64,000 nucleotides of DNA from Clostridia bacterium (GTDB lineage: Bacteria > Bacillota > Peptococcia > DRI-13 > UBA5745). The DNA lies in the NCBI GenBank assembly GCA_018434325.1, contig JAHDPO010000058.1, positions 1-64,000 of the forward strand, read 5' to 3'. Positions 44,996-53,731 of the stretch are shown one piece after another. Made by a program: the position numbers and the translations under genes. The notes under the pieces are model-generated. The model did no database searches. It saw only the letters and a list, made by a program, of their open reading frames with translations, and was not told where the DNA came from. The first letter of the stretch is position 1. Each line of letters opens with the position of its first letter.

Positions 44996-45727
44996 ATGTT
45001 GCCAGAACGTGACCAGCAGGAGTATGCAGCACTGCAGATCATCGGCCAAAGCATTTCCCCTGTGGGCTCCGGCTATCTGAGCAGGGAGATGGCCCGGTTC
45101 GGTGTTGCTGTCAGCGAAGCCACAGCAGGCAGGATTTTGAATCGTTTTGATCAGTCCGGTCTAACCACGAAAGTAGGCTTTCAAGGCCGCACACTTACTG
45201 AAGAGGGACATAGCAGGTTAAAGGATCTGGAGAGCAGGGCTGCCAGAAATCAGCAAGGCGAAGAATTTTTCAGTGTGCTCGGCAGTCAGTCCAAAGAAAG
45301 GCTCATCGATATCCTCATTGCCCGCAAGGCAATCGAGCGGGAGTTGGCCAGGCTGGCAGCTGTCCATGCCACTAATAGCGAGATTCAGGAAATGTGGACC
45401 GTTCAAAAAGTCCAGTACGAAACTTTTTCCCGGGATATGGAGGCCGCTGAGCAGGACGTGCAGTTCCACCGCTTGATTGCCAAGGCTGCCCGGAACCCCG
45501 TTCTTTATTCGGCCATAGAGATGATCCGCCAGGATGGTCAGCTGACCCCGGTGCTGGAGTATATCAGAAAGACAGTGCACAGCATCATTTCTTATGATCA
45601 TGCCCAGATTATCCGGGCTATTGAGAACCGCGATCCCCAATTGGCTGAGGAGGCTATGGTCAAGCATCTTGAAAGCTTGATTCAGGACGTTAAGAAATAC
45701 TGGCATCACGTGGAGGACAACTCTTAA
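44996..45727 (+). CDS. Hybrid regulator: NrpR-like winged helix plus FCD domain
   Basis: 243 residues. The N-terminus is not a GntR HTH. Its pattern (ALQIIGQSISPVGSGYLSREM..LNRFDQSGLTTKVGFQGRTLTEEG) resembles the HTH_12 / ribonuclease-R-like winged helix of NrpR-type repressors. From about residue 100 it is an FCD ligand domain (LIARKAIERELARLAA, DVQFHRLIAKAARNPVL, DHAQIIRAIENRDPQLAEEAMVKHL), whose His and Asp residues usually bind a metal and a carboxylate ligand. AGGAG lies eight bases before the ATG. Immediately upstream of the aminomutase genes, same strand, so its likely target and ligand are that pathway. Residue-level family naming is from memory. Confidence 0.75.
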   Translation: MLPERDQQEYAALQIIGQSISPVGSGYLSREMARFGVAVSEATAGRILNRFDQSGLTTKVGFQGRTLTEEGHSRLKDLESRAARNQQGEEFFSVLGSQSKERLIDILIARKAIERELARLAAVHATNSEIQEMWTVQKVQYETFSRDMEAAEQDVQFHRLIAKAARNPVLYSAIEMIRQDGQLTPVLEYIRKTVHSIISYDHAQIIRAIENRDPQLAEEAMVKHLESLIQDVKKYWHHVEDNS

Positions 45728-45788
45728 GACGTCTAATAGATAGCGGAAAATAACAAAACTTTTTTAGCTAATTTTTTTATACAACACT

Positions 45789-45805
45789 GCTCATCAATGA
45801 TGAGC
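45789..45805 (+). promoter_or_regulatory. GCTCATC-AAT-GATGAGC palindrome
   Basis: Perfect 7-base arms around AAT, 20 bases before the small aminomutase component. It could be an operator or a leader hairpin. It sits just upstream of GAGGAAGGA, the ribosome site. Confidence 0.45.
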
Positions 45806-45825
45806 GATGAGGAAGGAAGATGATC

Positions 45826-46056
45826 ATGGAGACCTGTTTAAAAAAGGTTATGGACGCAGTGGATATCGAAACCTTCTTTGTCTGCAAAGATGAGGAAGAA
45901 GGACGGGAATTAGCCTTGGCTTTATTAGAAAAGTTTGGTCTGAAAGATACGGATATCGTCTTCATTGAGCATTCCGGTCCCGGAGCCAGAGTCAGAGCCA
46001 GAGGCTATTTGTACCGGGCCGGTGATCAATATGCTTGGCTGGAAGGAGAAAACTAA
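45826..46056 (+). CDS. Free-standing OAM-dimerisation-like subunit of an aminomutase
   Basis: 76 residues. The segment RELALALLEKFGLKDTDIV..GARVRARGYLY matches the pattern of the dimerisation domain found at the N-terminus of KamE (D-lysine 5,6-aminomutase beta) and inside OraE: helix, GL, strand, then strands ending in V-x-G. Here the domain is its own gene. OraS, the small subunit of ornithine aminomutase, is longer and does not look similar. ATG at 45826 is preferred over 45820 because AAGGA is eight bases upstream. The stop is two bases before the start of the next gene, so they are a unit. The match is weak at residue level. Confidence 0.6.
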   Translation: METCLKKVMDAVDIETFFVCKDEEEGRELALALLEKFGLKDTDIVFIEHSGPGARVRARGYLYRAGDQYAWLEGEN

Positions 46057-46058
46057 TT

Positions 46059-47873
46059 ATGAATAAAGACAAAAAAGTTTTATTAGCTCCTCTTGACCCT
46101 GTCCATGATATCGGTCTGAAGATAATGAACAGGGCCCTTAAAGAAAACGGCTATGAAACTATTCTTTTACCGCCGGACTATCAGCCGGAGGAAATTTTGA
46201 AATCAGCCCTGGATAATGAAGTGGGCGCGGTTCTGATCAGCCGGACCCTGGGTTATGGCGTAGCTGAGCTGTTGTCGAAATTTATCGACCAGGCCGAAGC
46301 CGTAGGCTTGCGGGAAAAAGTGAAAATCGCCATCGGCGGCATGGGTATCCGGGTGGAGCTGGCTCAGGAGCTGGGCTATGACGCCGGTTTTGGCCCTGGC
46401 ACCGTACCGGAGCAGGTCATTGCTTTTATTGAAGACCGGGAGCCGGTTCTGGATCTGTCCGGCGCCATCAAGTCCAAGAAAGATATTACCCAGGGCTTTG
46501 ATTATAAATACGCCAATAAGCGAATCGAAGAGCTTTTGGATCAGATTGCCGAAAAAACCCTGGCTTGGGCTGCCGATAAGACTACTTCCGCCATTCAGCG
46601 GGCGGAGCTGCGCCGCCAGATGCTGGATTTGCCTGAGGGCGCAGAAAAAGAAGAAGCCCGTAAGCAGTATGTGCAGCTTTCCGATGAAAAAATCCGCAAT
46701 TTCTATGAGAACGGCACCATGCCTCCTTATACCCGGCCTTTAGCGCCCCAGGAGATGGCCGATCTGGAAAAATACGTCGAAACCACCAAAGCTCAGATGC
46801 GGATGAAAAAACTCCAGAAAACCGATAAGAATCCCACGGTATTCATCCAATACGGCACCGGCTGTCCTTTCATGGATATTGCTCATGCCAAGGTAGGCGA
46901 ATCCTGGGGCGCCGACGGCGTCGTCCATTTCGATCCCTCCTGGAACGCCAGAGCCGAAGGCTTTTTGGAAGGCGTTTTGACCCACGAACAGGATGGTACC
47001 ATCATTACCTGGGAAAACTTAAAGAAGATTAAAGAATCCCTGGAGCCCTCCACCCTTTGGCAGGTCCGGGCTCACCGTGGCTTAAATACCCCCGAAACCG
47101 TGCTCATGGCCGGTAAAGCCGGCGCCGACATGACGAAGATCAATGTGGCTTACGGTTCTCTGGGCGGCGGCACCGATCCTGCCCGGCTGACGGTGGATGC
47201 TATTCAGTGCATGAAATATGCCAAAGAATTCGATATGCCTTTCGATGTCGTCACCAACGAAGAGCTCTGCGGCGTACCGGCGGCCAAAGCCTTTGCCGGC
47301 ATGTTGACCACGGCCCACATTGCCATTAAGATGGGATGCCGTCCCGTATTGCAGCCTCTCTTTGTCTACTCTCCCGAGGTTATGATCACTGGCGAGATGG
47401 AAGACAACTACGTGGATTTCAATGCCGGCAAGATCATGGCTCTGCGGAGCATCATCAATGCCCCCATCTGGCCCGGCGCTCCCATCGGCTTTTTGACTCA
47501 GACTGAGGATAGGGTGCAATCCTCCCTGTCCACAGCTATGCACGGCGCCCTCGCTTCCTCATTAGGCGTTGAGGCCATTTCCATCGCTTCTTCCGACGAA
47601 GCTTATTCCGGCGGCCCCATTGCCGGGCCTTCCAGAATCGATACCCTTACGGCTTTGAAAGAAAGCTTCCGCTTCTTCGGCAGCGCCTCCATCAAGCCTA
47701 CTGAGCAAGCCGACGTCATTGCGGAAAAGATTGTCAACGGTATTATCGACACTCTTGAGAAGGCTTTGGAATACGAGACCTTCCCCGTGGCTTTGTACGC
47801 CGGCGTATACGGCAGCACCGCAGAAGGCGCCTATCCCGGCCGCGGCGGCAAAGGCAGCGTCGTAACAAAATAA
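46059..47873 (+). CDS. Cobalamin-dependent aminomutase, KamE-type Rossmann fused to KamD-type TIM barrel
   Basis: 604 residues. Residues 1-130 are a B12-binding Rossmann domain: DPVHDIG with His16 as cobalt ligand, LISRTLG as the SxL region and IAIGGMG. The segment ELAQELGYDAGFGPG is nearly identical to KamE. Residues from about 260 resemble the KamD/OraE TIM barrel (YGTGCPFMDIAHAKVGESWGADGVV, APIGFLTQTEDRVQSSLSTAMHGAL, and the glycine-rich C-terminus). KamDE is barrel and B12 domain on two chains; OraE is barrel first, B12 last; here the B12 domain comes first. The DxH aspartate is one residue out of register, and the KamE PLP-lysine (His+11) would be Lys28 (His+12). A PLP- and adenosylcobalamin-dependent 1,2-amino shift is predicted; substrate unknown. 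Confidence 0.8.
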   Translation: MNKDKKVLLAPLDPVHDIGLKIMNRALKENGYETILLPPDYQPEEILKSALDNEVGAVLISRTLGYGVAELLSKFIDQAEAVGLREKVKIAIGGMGIRVELAQELGYDAGFGPGTVPEQVIAFIEDREPVLDLSGAIKSKKDITQGFDYKYANKRIEELLDQIAEKTLAWAADKTTSAIQRAELRRQMLDLPEGAEKEEARKQYVQLSDEKIRNFYENGTMPPYTRPLAPQEMADLEKYVETTKAQMRMKKLQKTDKNPTVFIQYGTGCPFMDIAHAKVGESWGADGVVHFDPSWNARAEGFLEGVLTHEQDGTIITWENLKKIKESLEPSTLWQVRAHRGLNTPETVLMAGKAGADMTKINVAYGSLGGGTDPARLTVDAIQCMKYAKEFDMPFDVVTNEELCGVPAAKAFAGMLTTAHIAIKMGCRPVLQPLFVYSPEVMITGEMEDNYVDFNAGKIMALRSIINAPIWPGAPIGFLTQTEDRVQSSLSTAMHGALASSLGVEAISIASSDEAYSGGPIAGPSRIDTLTALKESFRFFGSASIKPTEQADVIAEKIVNGIIDTLEKALEYETFPVALYAGVYGSTAEGAYPGRGGKGSVVTK

Positions 47874-48084
47874 AAAAAACCTTTAATGTAAAGACTATAA
47901 AAGATAGTTAAAAAGTGACTAGTCAGGTCTTACAGACTCAATCCTACGGATACAATCTGCTATCCGTAGATACTAAGAACGCAGATGTTCCGCTATCCTT
48001 AGATACTAAGGGCGCGTATGTTGGTTGTCGTCCGGCTATAGCCGGTGGAACAATAAATATTTTAATTAAAAGGAGTGGATTCCA
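47874..48084 (+). repeat. Intergenic region with 33-bp direct repeats and palindromes
   Basis: GCTATCCGTAGATACTAAG (47959) recurs as GCTATCCTTAGATACTAAG (47992) within 31-bp units, period 33. TACGGATA (from 47945) pairs with TATCCGTA (47960-47967) over an 8-base loop, and CCGGCTATAGCCGG (48032-48045) is a perfect palindrome. AAGGAG of the next gene follows. A short frame is open through both repeats, but it has no ribosome site. It may be mRNA processing or control between mutase and PLP enzyme. Confidence 0.6.
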
Positions 48085-49575
48085 ATGGCAAAGTTTCAGT
48101 ACAAGACTCAGATGTACCAACACCTGTACGCCAACATCAAAAACATTTATGCTGAATGTGCAGAGGAAGCTAAAAAGATCGGTATTGCTGACAAATTGGC
48201 TCAGTTAAAAGCAGAAGGTCGCGGCACCTTCGGTTTGACCGGTGGCGTTTCCGGCTGCCCCGCCCCCCTGCGTGATGACGTTCTCGAATACACCCACAAG
48301 GAAGCTAAATCTGTTAAAGGCTTAGCCGGTTATGTTGAAGAAATCCGCTACATGGTAAAAGATTTCTATGGCTCCGACTATGATGCTTGCCCTACCGCTA
48401 CTTGCGAAGCCGGCATCAACGTTTGCTACACCAGCATGTTCATGCCTCCTGTTCTGGGCGCCGGCGACACCTATCGTGCCCGTTACATTGCTCCTTACGA
48501 GAAGCATTTCCATCATCAAGGTGGCTATGGCCGTCCCTTCCCCCCCAAGTACAAAGACATCATTGCTAACAGAGGATGTACTGCCGGCGAACTGGGCATG
48601 CAAGGTAAGAGACAGCCTAACCTGGACGTTCTCGTAACCAAGCTGAAAGGCGCTGACTACAGCAATCACGGTATCCAGTACTATCCCGCAGTTCAGCTGA
48701 TGGATGTTAAGGGTGAAGAGAACAGACCTGTATTTGAAGAGATGGCTGCCCGTCATGCCAATATGCTGAGCGGTATCACTTCAATCGGTTATGACACCCC
48801 TGGCTACGGCTACGGTGACAAGGACGCAGAAGGCACTCCCATTCTGCAGAAGGTCCTGGCTGATGTAGCTCATCAGTACGATGTTCCTTACGTTGTTGAT
48901 GCTGCATGGTGCCTGCCTTTCGTTGGCCATGATATCCGCAAGACCGGTGCTGACGCCATTGTTTACTCTTTGGACAAGGCTTCCGCTTCCTCCATCTGCG
49001 GCATGATCATCGGTAAAGAAGAGATCATGGTTAATGCTCGTCGCGCCATGGGCTTTGCCGGCAACCGTTATGGTTCCTTGAGCTCCTATGGTAAGGCTGT
49101 CAGCGTTGCTTTCGATCCCGGTAAAGAAGGCCTCTGCGGCGCTATTGCTGCCATGCGGGTCCTGAAAGACAAACCCGAAATCATGACCAAGCCTGTTGAC
49201 GCCATGTATGATGTCATCGTTGACGAATTCAAGAAAGGCATGGATCCCGAATTGCTGAAGGGCATCTCCTTCACCAAGACCTATGGTTCCTGCGCTTGCG
49301 AAATCAACTACGAAGGCACCTGGAAAGATGGCAAGATGGGTATTCCCATCTTCTCCATCGAGGATATGTACGGCGGCACCAATATCTTCCAGGAAGGTAT
49401 CGGCGCTATGGGCATGATCCCCACCATTGCTTATGACGGCAACATCTATGTTTCCACCGGCCTGAACACCCTGGATGACAACGGCGCTCTGATCGAAGAA
49501 AACATGAGACTTGCTATCAGAGGCTTGATCGCTCTGATCAACATCACTGTGAAATACGCCGGTATCTTAGACTAA
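48085..49575 (+). CDS. Uncharacterised fold-type-I PLP-dependent enzyme
   Basis: 496 residues. The core is a fold-type-I PLP site: TATCEAGIN in the phosphate region, YVVDAAWCLPF with the pyridine-N aspartate, and YSLDKASASSICG with the probable Schiff-base lysine. The nearest look is SelA/DgaE or class V aminotransferase relatives, but the long N-terminal part (about 1-190, Cys- and Tyr-rich, GGVSGCPAPLRDD, PFPPKYKDIIANRGCTAGELGMQGKRQP) matches nothing I know. Codons are strongly biased toward GTT, GCT, GAA, AAG, ATC, unlike neighbours, which suggests very high expression. AAGGAG lies nine bases before the ATG. It likely supplies the mutase substrate or processes its product; reaction unknown. 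Confidence 0.7.
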   Translation: MAKFQYKTQMYQHLYANIKNIYAECAEEAKKIGIADKLAQLKAEGRGTFGLTGGVSGCPAPLRDDVLEYTHKEAKSVKGLAGYVEEIRYMVKDFYGSDYDACPTATCEAGINVCYTSMFMPPVLGAGDTYRARYIAPYEKHFHHQGGYGRPFPPKYKDIIANRGCTAGELGMQGKRQPNLDVLVTKLKGADYSNHGIQYYPAVQLMDVKGEENRPVFEEMAARHANMLSGITSIGYDTPGYGYGDKDAEGTPILQKVLADVAHQYDVPYVVDAAWCLPFVGHDIRKTGADAIVYSLDKASASSICGMIIGKEEIMVNARRAMGFAGNRYGSLSSYGKAVSVAFDPGKEGLCGAIAAMRVLKDKPEIMTKPVDAMYDVIVDEFKKGMDPELLKGISFTKTYGSCACEINYEGTWKDGKMGIPIFSIEDMYGGTNIFQEGIGAMGMIPTIAYDGNIYVSTGLNTLDDNGALIEENMRLAIRGLIALINITVKYAGILD

Positions 49576-49585
49576 GACTTAGTCT
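49569..49585 (+). repeat. AGACTAAG-A-CTTAGTCT palindrome at the gene end
   Basis: A perfect palindrome overlapping the stop codon of the PLP enzyme gene, 25 bases before the terminator; possibly part of a composite 3' end that protects the transcript. Confidence 0.4.
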
Positions 49586-49610
49586 TGCAAAAAAGTACGG
49601 CATAAGTGAA

Positions 49611-49646
49611 AAAACCGGAACTCAGCTCTTAATGAGCTGGGCTCCG
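49611..49646 (+). terminator. Strong terminator of the aminomutase operon
   Basis: AAAACCGGA (49611-49619) pairs with TCCGGTTTT, with an inner AGCTC/GAGCT hairpin, followed by TTCTTTTTG. Convergent with lgt, whose stop is about 95 bases further. Confidence 0.92.
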
Positions 49647-49741
49647 GTTTTTCTTTTTGTCATGCTGTGTCTTCCTTTTTAAAGCATACGGAAAATGGAA
49701 CGCCCTTTGCTGTGCGGATTCATCAATATGCAAACAAAAAG

Positions 49742-50512
49742 TCAACGGACGTTGGTAATACGGCCTCCTTGATTATTCCGCCGATGTCTGAGCCACATGA
49801 TCAGAAGGGAAAGGAGGATGGCGGCAGCGCTGACCAGTTGAGCTACCCGCCAATTGCCCAGCATCAGGCTGTCGGTACGGAAGCCTTCGATAACCAGACG
49901 GCCGGCAGAATACAGAGCGACATACAGCAGAGCCACATCGCCGGTGACCAGTCCCCGGCGGCGGCGGTACCAGAGCAGGAAGATAAAAATCAGCAAATTC
50001 CAGACGGACTCATAAAGAAAAGTCGGATGGCGGTAAGCGCCGTCAATAAACATGGCCCAGGGGATTTGCTCCGGGTTGACTTCATAGCCGTAAGCCTCCT
50101 GGTTAAAGAAATTACCCCAGCGGCCGATAGCCTGACCGATGACCAGGGAAGGGGCGGCGATGTCCAGGGTTTTCCAAATGCCAAAGCGGTAATAGGCGCC
50201 CATGATGATAAAAACCAGAGCTCCGGCAATGATACCGCCATGGATGGCCAGGCCCCCTTCCCAGGTAGCGATAATCTCGGTTGGATGCGCGCTGTAATAC
50301 GACCAGTTAAAGGCCACATAGTAGAGCCTGGCTCCAATGATAGCCGCCGGCAGCGCAGCTAAAGACATGTTGAAGAAATGGTCCGGATTGAGATCTTGGC
50401 GCTTCGTTTCCATACAGGCCAAGAATATACCCAGAGCCATTCCGATAACAATCATTATCCCATACCATCTTATTGTAAATGGTCCCCAGGAAAAAAGGAT
50501 CGGATCCGGCAT
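49742..50512 (-). CDS. lgt: Prolipoprotein diacylglyceryl transferase
   Basis: 256 residues, seven transmembrane helices expected. Transfers diacylglycerol to the lipobox cysteine, the first lipoprotein maturation step. Signature motifs HGGIIAGAL and GRWGNFFNQEAYG, plus RHPTFLYES. Start overlaps the stop of the ACT gene by one base, so it is translationally coupled. It serves, among others, the GerMN lipoprotein. Confidence 0.95.
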   Translation of the reverse strand: MPDPILFSWGPFTIRWYGIMIVIGMALGIFLACMETKRQDLNPDHFFNMSLAALPAAIIGARLYYVAFNWSYYSAHPTEIIATWEGGLAIHGGIIAGALVFIIMGAYYRFGIWKTLDIAAPSLVIGQAIGRWGNFFNQEAYGYEVNPEQIPWAMFIDGAYRHPTFLYESVWNLLIFIFLLWYRRRRGLVTGDVALLYVALYSAGRLVIEGFRTDSLMLGNWRVAQLVSAAAILLSLLIMWLRHRRNNQGGRITNVR

Positions 50513-50940
50513 CAGATTTGGTAAACCTCCTCAGGCGTCATAAATTCCATATTGCATTTCTTGATGACCTCAATTCCCTTGGCGTTATCATTGAGGCGCA
50601 GGATGACCATGGCCTGATCGCCGCATTTGCCGAGGAAAGCATACATATATTCTACGGAAATTCCTTCTTTCTCCAGCTGGTCGAGAGCATCGGCCAGGCC
50701 GCCGGGACGGTCCGCCACCTTGATGCCTACTACATCGGTGATGCTGACCAGGAAACCCCGGGCTTTTAGTCTTTCTTCAGCCAGTTCGGGATTATCCACA
50801 ATCAGGCGCAGCACGCCAAAATCTGTGGTATCGGCGATAGACAAAGCCCGGATATTGATGTCTTCCTCAGCCATGACCCGGCAGACGTGAGCCAGACGGC
50901 CAGGCTTATTTTCCAAAAATAACGATACTTGCTTAAGCAT
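50512..50940 (-). CDS. Tandem ACT-domain protein
   Basis: 142 residues with two ACT domains (QVSLFLENKPGRLAHVCRVMAEEDINIRALS and the second from about residue 70, GIKVADRPGGLADALDQLEKEGISVEYMY). ACT pairs bind amino acids. Genes of this type follow phenylacetate-CoA ligase genes in anaerobes and archaea. GGAGGG lies about seven bases before the ATG. Role inferred: amino acid sensing or regulation of the ligase. Confidence 0.88.
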   Translation of the reverse strand: MLKQVSLFLENKPGRLAHVCRVMAEEDINIRALSIADTTDFGVLRLIVDNPELAEERLKARGFLVSITDVVGIKVADRPGGLADALDQLEKEGISVEYMYAFLGKCGDQAMVILRLNDNAKGIEVIKKCNMEFMTPEEVYQI

Positions 50941-50991
50941 AGTTTTCCCTCCTTATATTATGCTTGGGTTTTAACAGTGCTATGCGAAAAT

Positions 50992-52290
50992 TTATATTTC
51001 CCGTTTGTCGATGACCCGCTTGCTTTTGCCTTCAAAACGGGGAACCCGGCCAGGCTCTACCAGCCGGATATCGGCGCTGATGCCCAAAACGGAATCGATA
51101 CGGCGGCGGACCCGGGACTCCAGTTTGGATAAGCCGGTGACCGTATCGGAGAACAGCGACGAAGACAGCTCGACCTCGATGGTCAGCTTATCCAAAGTGC
51201 CTTCCCGCTCCACAATCAGCTGGTAATGGGGAGCCGTTTCGCCAAACTCAAGCAGCACGGATTCCACCTGAGTAGGGAAGACGTTGACGCCGCGGATAAT
51301 CAGCATATCGTCGGAACGGCCGGTGATTTTGTCCATGCGCACCAGGGTACGGCCGCAATCGCAGGGCTCCCGGTGCAGCGTAGTGATGTCACGGGTGCGG
51401 TAGCGCAGAAGCGGGAAAGCTTCTTTCGTAAAGGTGGTGAAAACCAGCTCACCTTTTTCGCCCTCCGGCAAAACTTCTTCCGTAGAAGGGTCAATAATCT
51501 CCGGATAGAAATGATCCTCATGAATATGGAGGCCTTTTCTGGCGTCGCAATCGTTGGCCACGCCGGGGCCCATGATTTCCGACAGGCCATAAATGTCGTA
51601 AGCCTTGATCTGCCAATGATCCTCGATTTGCTTGCGCATTCTTTCGGACCAGGGCTCGGCGCCGAAAACGCCGTATTTGATTTTGAAGCGGCTGCGGTCC
51701 ATGCCGGATTGCTCCAGCACTTCCGCCATATGCATGGCATAAGAGGGCGTGCAGCCCAATAAAGTGGTGCCGAAGTCTTCCATCAGCATCAACTGCTTTT
51801 CGGTGTTGCCGCCGCTCATGGGAATGACGGAAGCGCCAATGCGCTCAGCGCCGCCGTGAATGCCGAGGCCGCCGGTAAAAAGACCGTAGCCGTAAGCTAC
51901 CTGCACCACGCCCTGGCGGTCGGTATTGGCCATATAGAGGCAGCGGGCCGTGACTTCAGCCCAATTATCCAGGTCTTTGCGGCTGTAGCCAACGACGGTG
52001 GGTTTGCCGGTGGTGCCGGAAGAGGCGTGGACCCTGACCACTTCGGACATAGGGACGGCAAAAATACCAAAGGGATAGTTATCACGCAGATCCTGCTTTG
52101 TGGTAAAAGGCAGCTTGCCCAGGTCTGATAAATGGCGGACGTCGCCGGGCATAAAGCCAACTTCCTGTAATTTTCTCCGGTAAAAGGGTACATTGTAATA
52201 GATTCTGTCTACCATTTCCTGAAGCCGCCGCAATTGCAGGGCTTCCATCTCTTCTCTGCTCATGCATTCAATATGCTGGTTCCAGATCAT
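50992..52290 (-). CDS. paaK: Phenylacetate-CoA ligase
   Basis: 432 residues, AMP-forming acyl-CoA synthetase family. [16 protein letters not shown] is the ATP loop, [16 protein letters not shown] and YRTRDIT are adenylate-site motifs. In amino acid fermenting anaerobes it activates arylacetates from aromatic 2-oxoacids, often next to indolepyruvate ferredoxin oxidoreductase (iorAB), which is not in this window. ATG at 52290 follows GGAGG by eight bases; a longer frame to 52407 has no ribosome site. Confidence 0.92.
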   Translation of the reverse strand: MIWNQHIECMSREEMEALQLRRLQEMVDRIYYNVPFYRRKLQEVGFMPGDVRHLSDLGKLPFTTKQDLRDNYPFGIFAVPMSEVVRVHASSGTTGKPTVVGYSRKDLDNWAEVTARCLYMANTDRQGVVQVAYGYGLFTGGLGIHGGAERIGASVIPMSGGNTEKQLMLMEDFGTTLLGCTPSYAMHMAEVLEQSGMDRSRFKIKYGVFGAEPWSERMRKQIEDHWQIKAYDIYGLSEIMGPGVANDCDARKGLHIHEDHFYPEIIDPSTEEVLPEGEKGELVFTTFTKEAFPLLRYRTRDITTLHREPCDCGRTLVRMDKITGRSDDMLIIRGVNVFPTQVESVLLEFGETAPHYQLIVEREGTLDKLTIEVELSSSLFSDTVTGLSKLESRVRRRIDSVLGISADIRLVEPGRVPRFEGKSKRVIDKREI

Positions 52291-52385
52291 TGCTTCAACC
52301 TCCTGAGTTGCCTCATAATTCATTAAATTATTATACCATACAAGGATTGATCTTGATATGGCCTTGGCAGAAAAAATCCCCAGGC

Positions 52386-53534
52386 CTACCGCCAGCCGGT
52401 AAACCAACGGTCAAGATCGTCGAAAGAGGCCATGCGGAGCAAGACCTGACGGGCGCAGTCCAATAAGGGGAACATGAGAACGGCGCCGGTGCCTTCACCC
52501 AGGCGCATACCCATATGGAGGGGGGGCAGGGCGAGATCCTCTGCCTGACAGCCGTCCGGATTTAATTCCAATGCCTTGGCGGCCAGGCCGGCGCCTTTTT
52601 CTGCCGAGTGATGGGAAAGGATCATGAATTCCTTGACTGCCGGCTGCAGGCGGGCGGCACATAAGGCGGCCACCAGGGAAATGAAGCCGTCCAGCACTAC
52701 CGGTATCCGGCGGCTGCCGCAAGCCAGATACAGACCGGTCATGGCGGCAATATCCAGGCCGCCCACCTTGGCCAGCACCCCGATAACGTCCTCAGGGTCC
52801 GGCTGATTGACGGCCAGAGCTTTTGCTACGGAGGCAACTTTACGGTCCAGGGCTTGTCCTAAAGAGCCGCTGCCGATGCCGGTAACCTCATTTGCCGAAG
52901 CGCCGGTGAGGGCGGCTAAAATAGCGGCGCTGGTAGTCGTATTGCCTAAACCGATCTCCCCGGCGGATAAGACGCCGATGCCTTCGTCAATTAAGCTTTC
53001 CGCCTCTTCAATGCCGATGCTTACAGCCCGGCAGACCTGCTCTCTGGTGAGAGCGGGACCTTTCGTCATATTGCTGGTGCCTTCGGGGCAAATGATCCGG
53101 TCGATTACCCGAATAGCCTCCTGCCGGCCGCCGGCCAAATCCTTTGCCGGAATACTGCGCCCTTGCAGGTATTCCCCTTTCAGCCCCAGGTTGATAATCT
53201 TGACCTGAGCCCCCAGGGCGGTTGCCAGAAGGGAGCCGCCGCCTTTGCCCACGGCCATGATCTCCGCCACCAGACGGCTGATCTGTTGAGGATATTTATT
53301 GAAGCCCTCATCAAAAACACCATTGTCGGCGCAGAAGATGACGTCGGCCTTTTTCTCGATTTGATAATCCAGGCTGCCAAATATGCCGGCCATTACGGCG
53401 GCCAGATCTTCCAGCACCCCCAGGGAGCCTAAAGGCTTTACTTTGTTTTCCAATACTTCTCTGGCCCGGGTTTCCGCCTCTTGGCTGCGGGGCCGGATCC
53501 TGGCCGCATAATTAAGGATATCTTGTTCGTTCAT
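52386..53534 (-). CDS. cobT: Nicotinate-nucleotide:dimethylbenzimidazole phosphoribosyltransferase
   Basis: 382 residues. It activates the lower ligand of cobamides by making the alpha-ribotide. Conserved: [56 protein letters not shown] and the catalytic-glutamate-bearing LGEGTGA near the end. CobT homologues accept varied benzimidazoles or phenolics. The rest of the pathway is not here. It makes sense near a B12-dependent mutase. ATG at 53534 follows AAAGGA. No cobalamin riboswitch was seen. Confidence 0.95.
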   Translation of the reverse strand: MNEQDILNYAARIRPRSQEAETRAREVLENKVKPLGSLGVLEDLAAVMAGIFGSLDYQIEKKADVIFCADNGVFDEGFNKYPQQISRLVAEIMAVGKGGGSLLATALGAQVKIINLGLKGEYLQGRSIPAKDLAGGRQEAIRVIDRIICPEGTSNMTKGPALTREQVCRAVSIGIEEAESLIDEGIGVLSAGEIGLGNTTTSAAILAALTGASANEVTGIGSGSLGQALDRKVASVAKALAVNQPDPEDVIGVLAKVGGLDIAAMTGLYLACGSRRIPVVLDGFISLVAALCAARLQPAVKEFMILSHHSAEKGAGLAAKALELNPDGCQAEDLALPPLHMGMRLGEGTGAVLMFPLLDCARQVLLRMASFDDLDRWFTGWR

Positions 53535-53731
53535 CAATGTTCCTTTCCGCTGCTGATAACAGTTGTCTCGAATTTTGCCGTATATTCGGTTTCTTTGCAT
53601 TATAACGCATAAGAGGAAAGTTTAAAAGAATAAACTTTGTCCACATTTTCACCTTCGCCGGCGCCGTGGTTCTTTCCGGAGCAAAAGTTGAATATACATG
53701 CTTTAGAAAAGCGAGGAAAGGGGATAGGCAA

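Noticed and set aside
46035-46058. Longer aminomutase start in frame with TTG at 46035
   Set aside because: It overlaps the upstream gene, and AAGGAG plus ATG at 46059 is a better start.
53535-53731. Cobalamin riboswitch upstream of cobT
   Set aside because: The B12-box (GCCACTG-like) was not seen on the minus strand leader.
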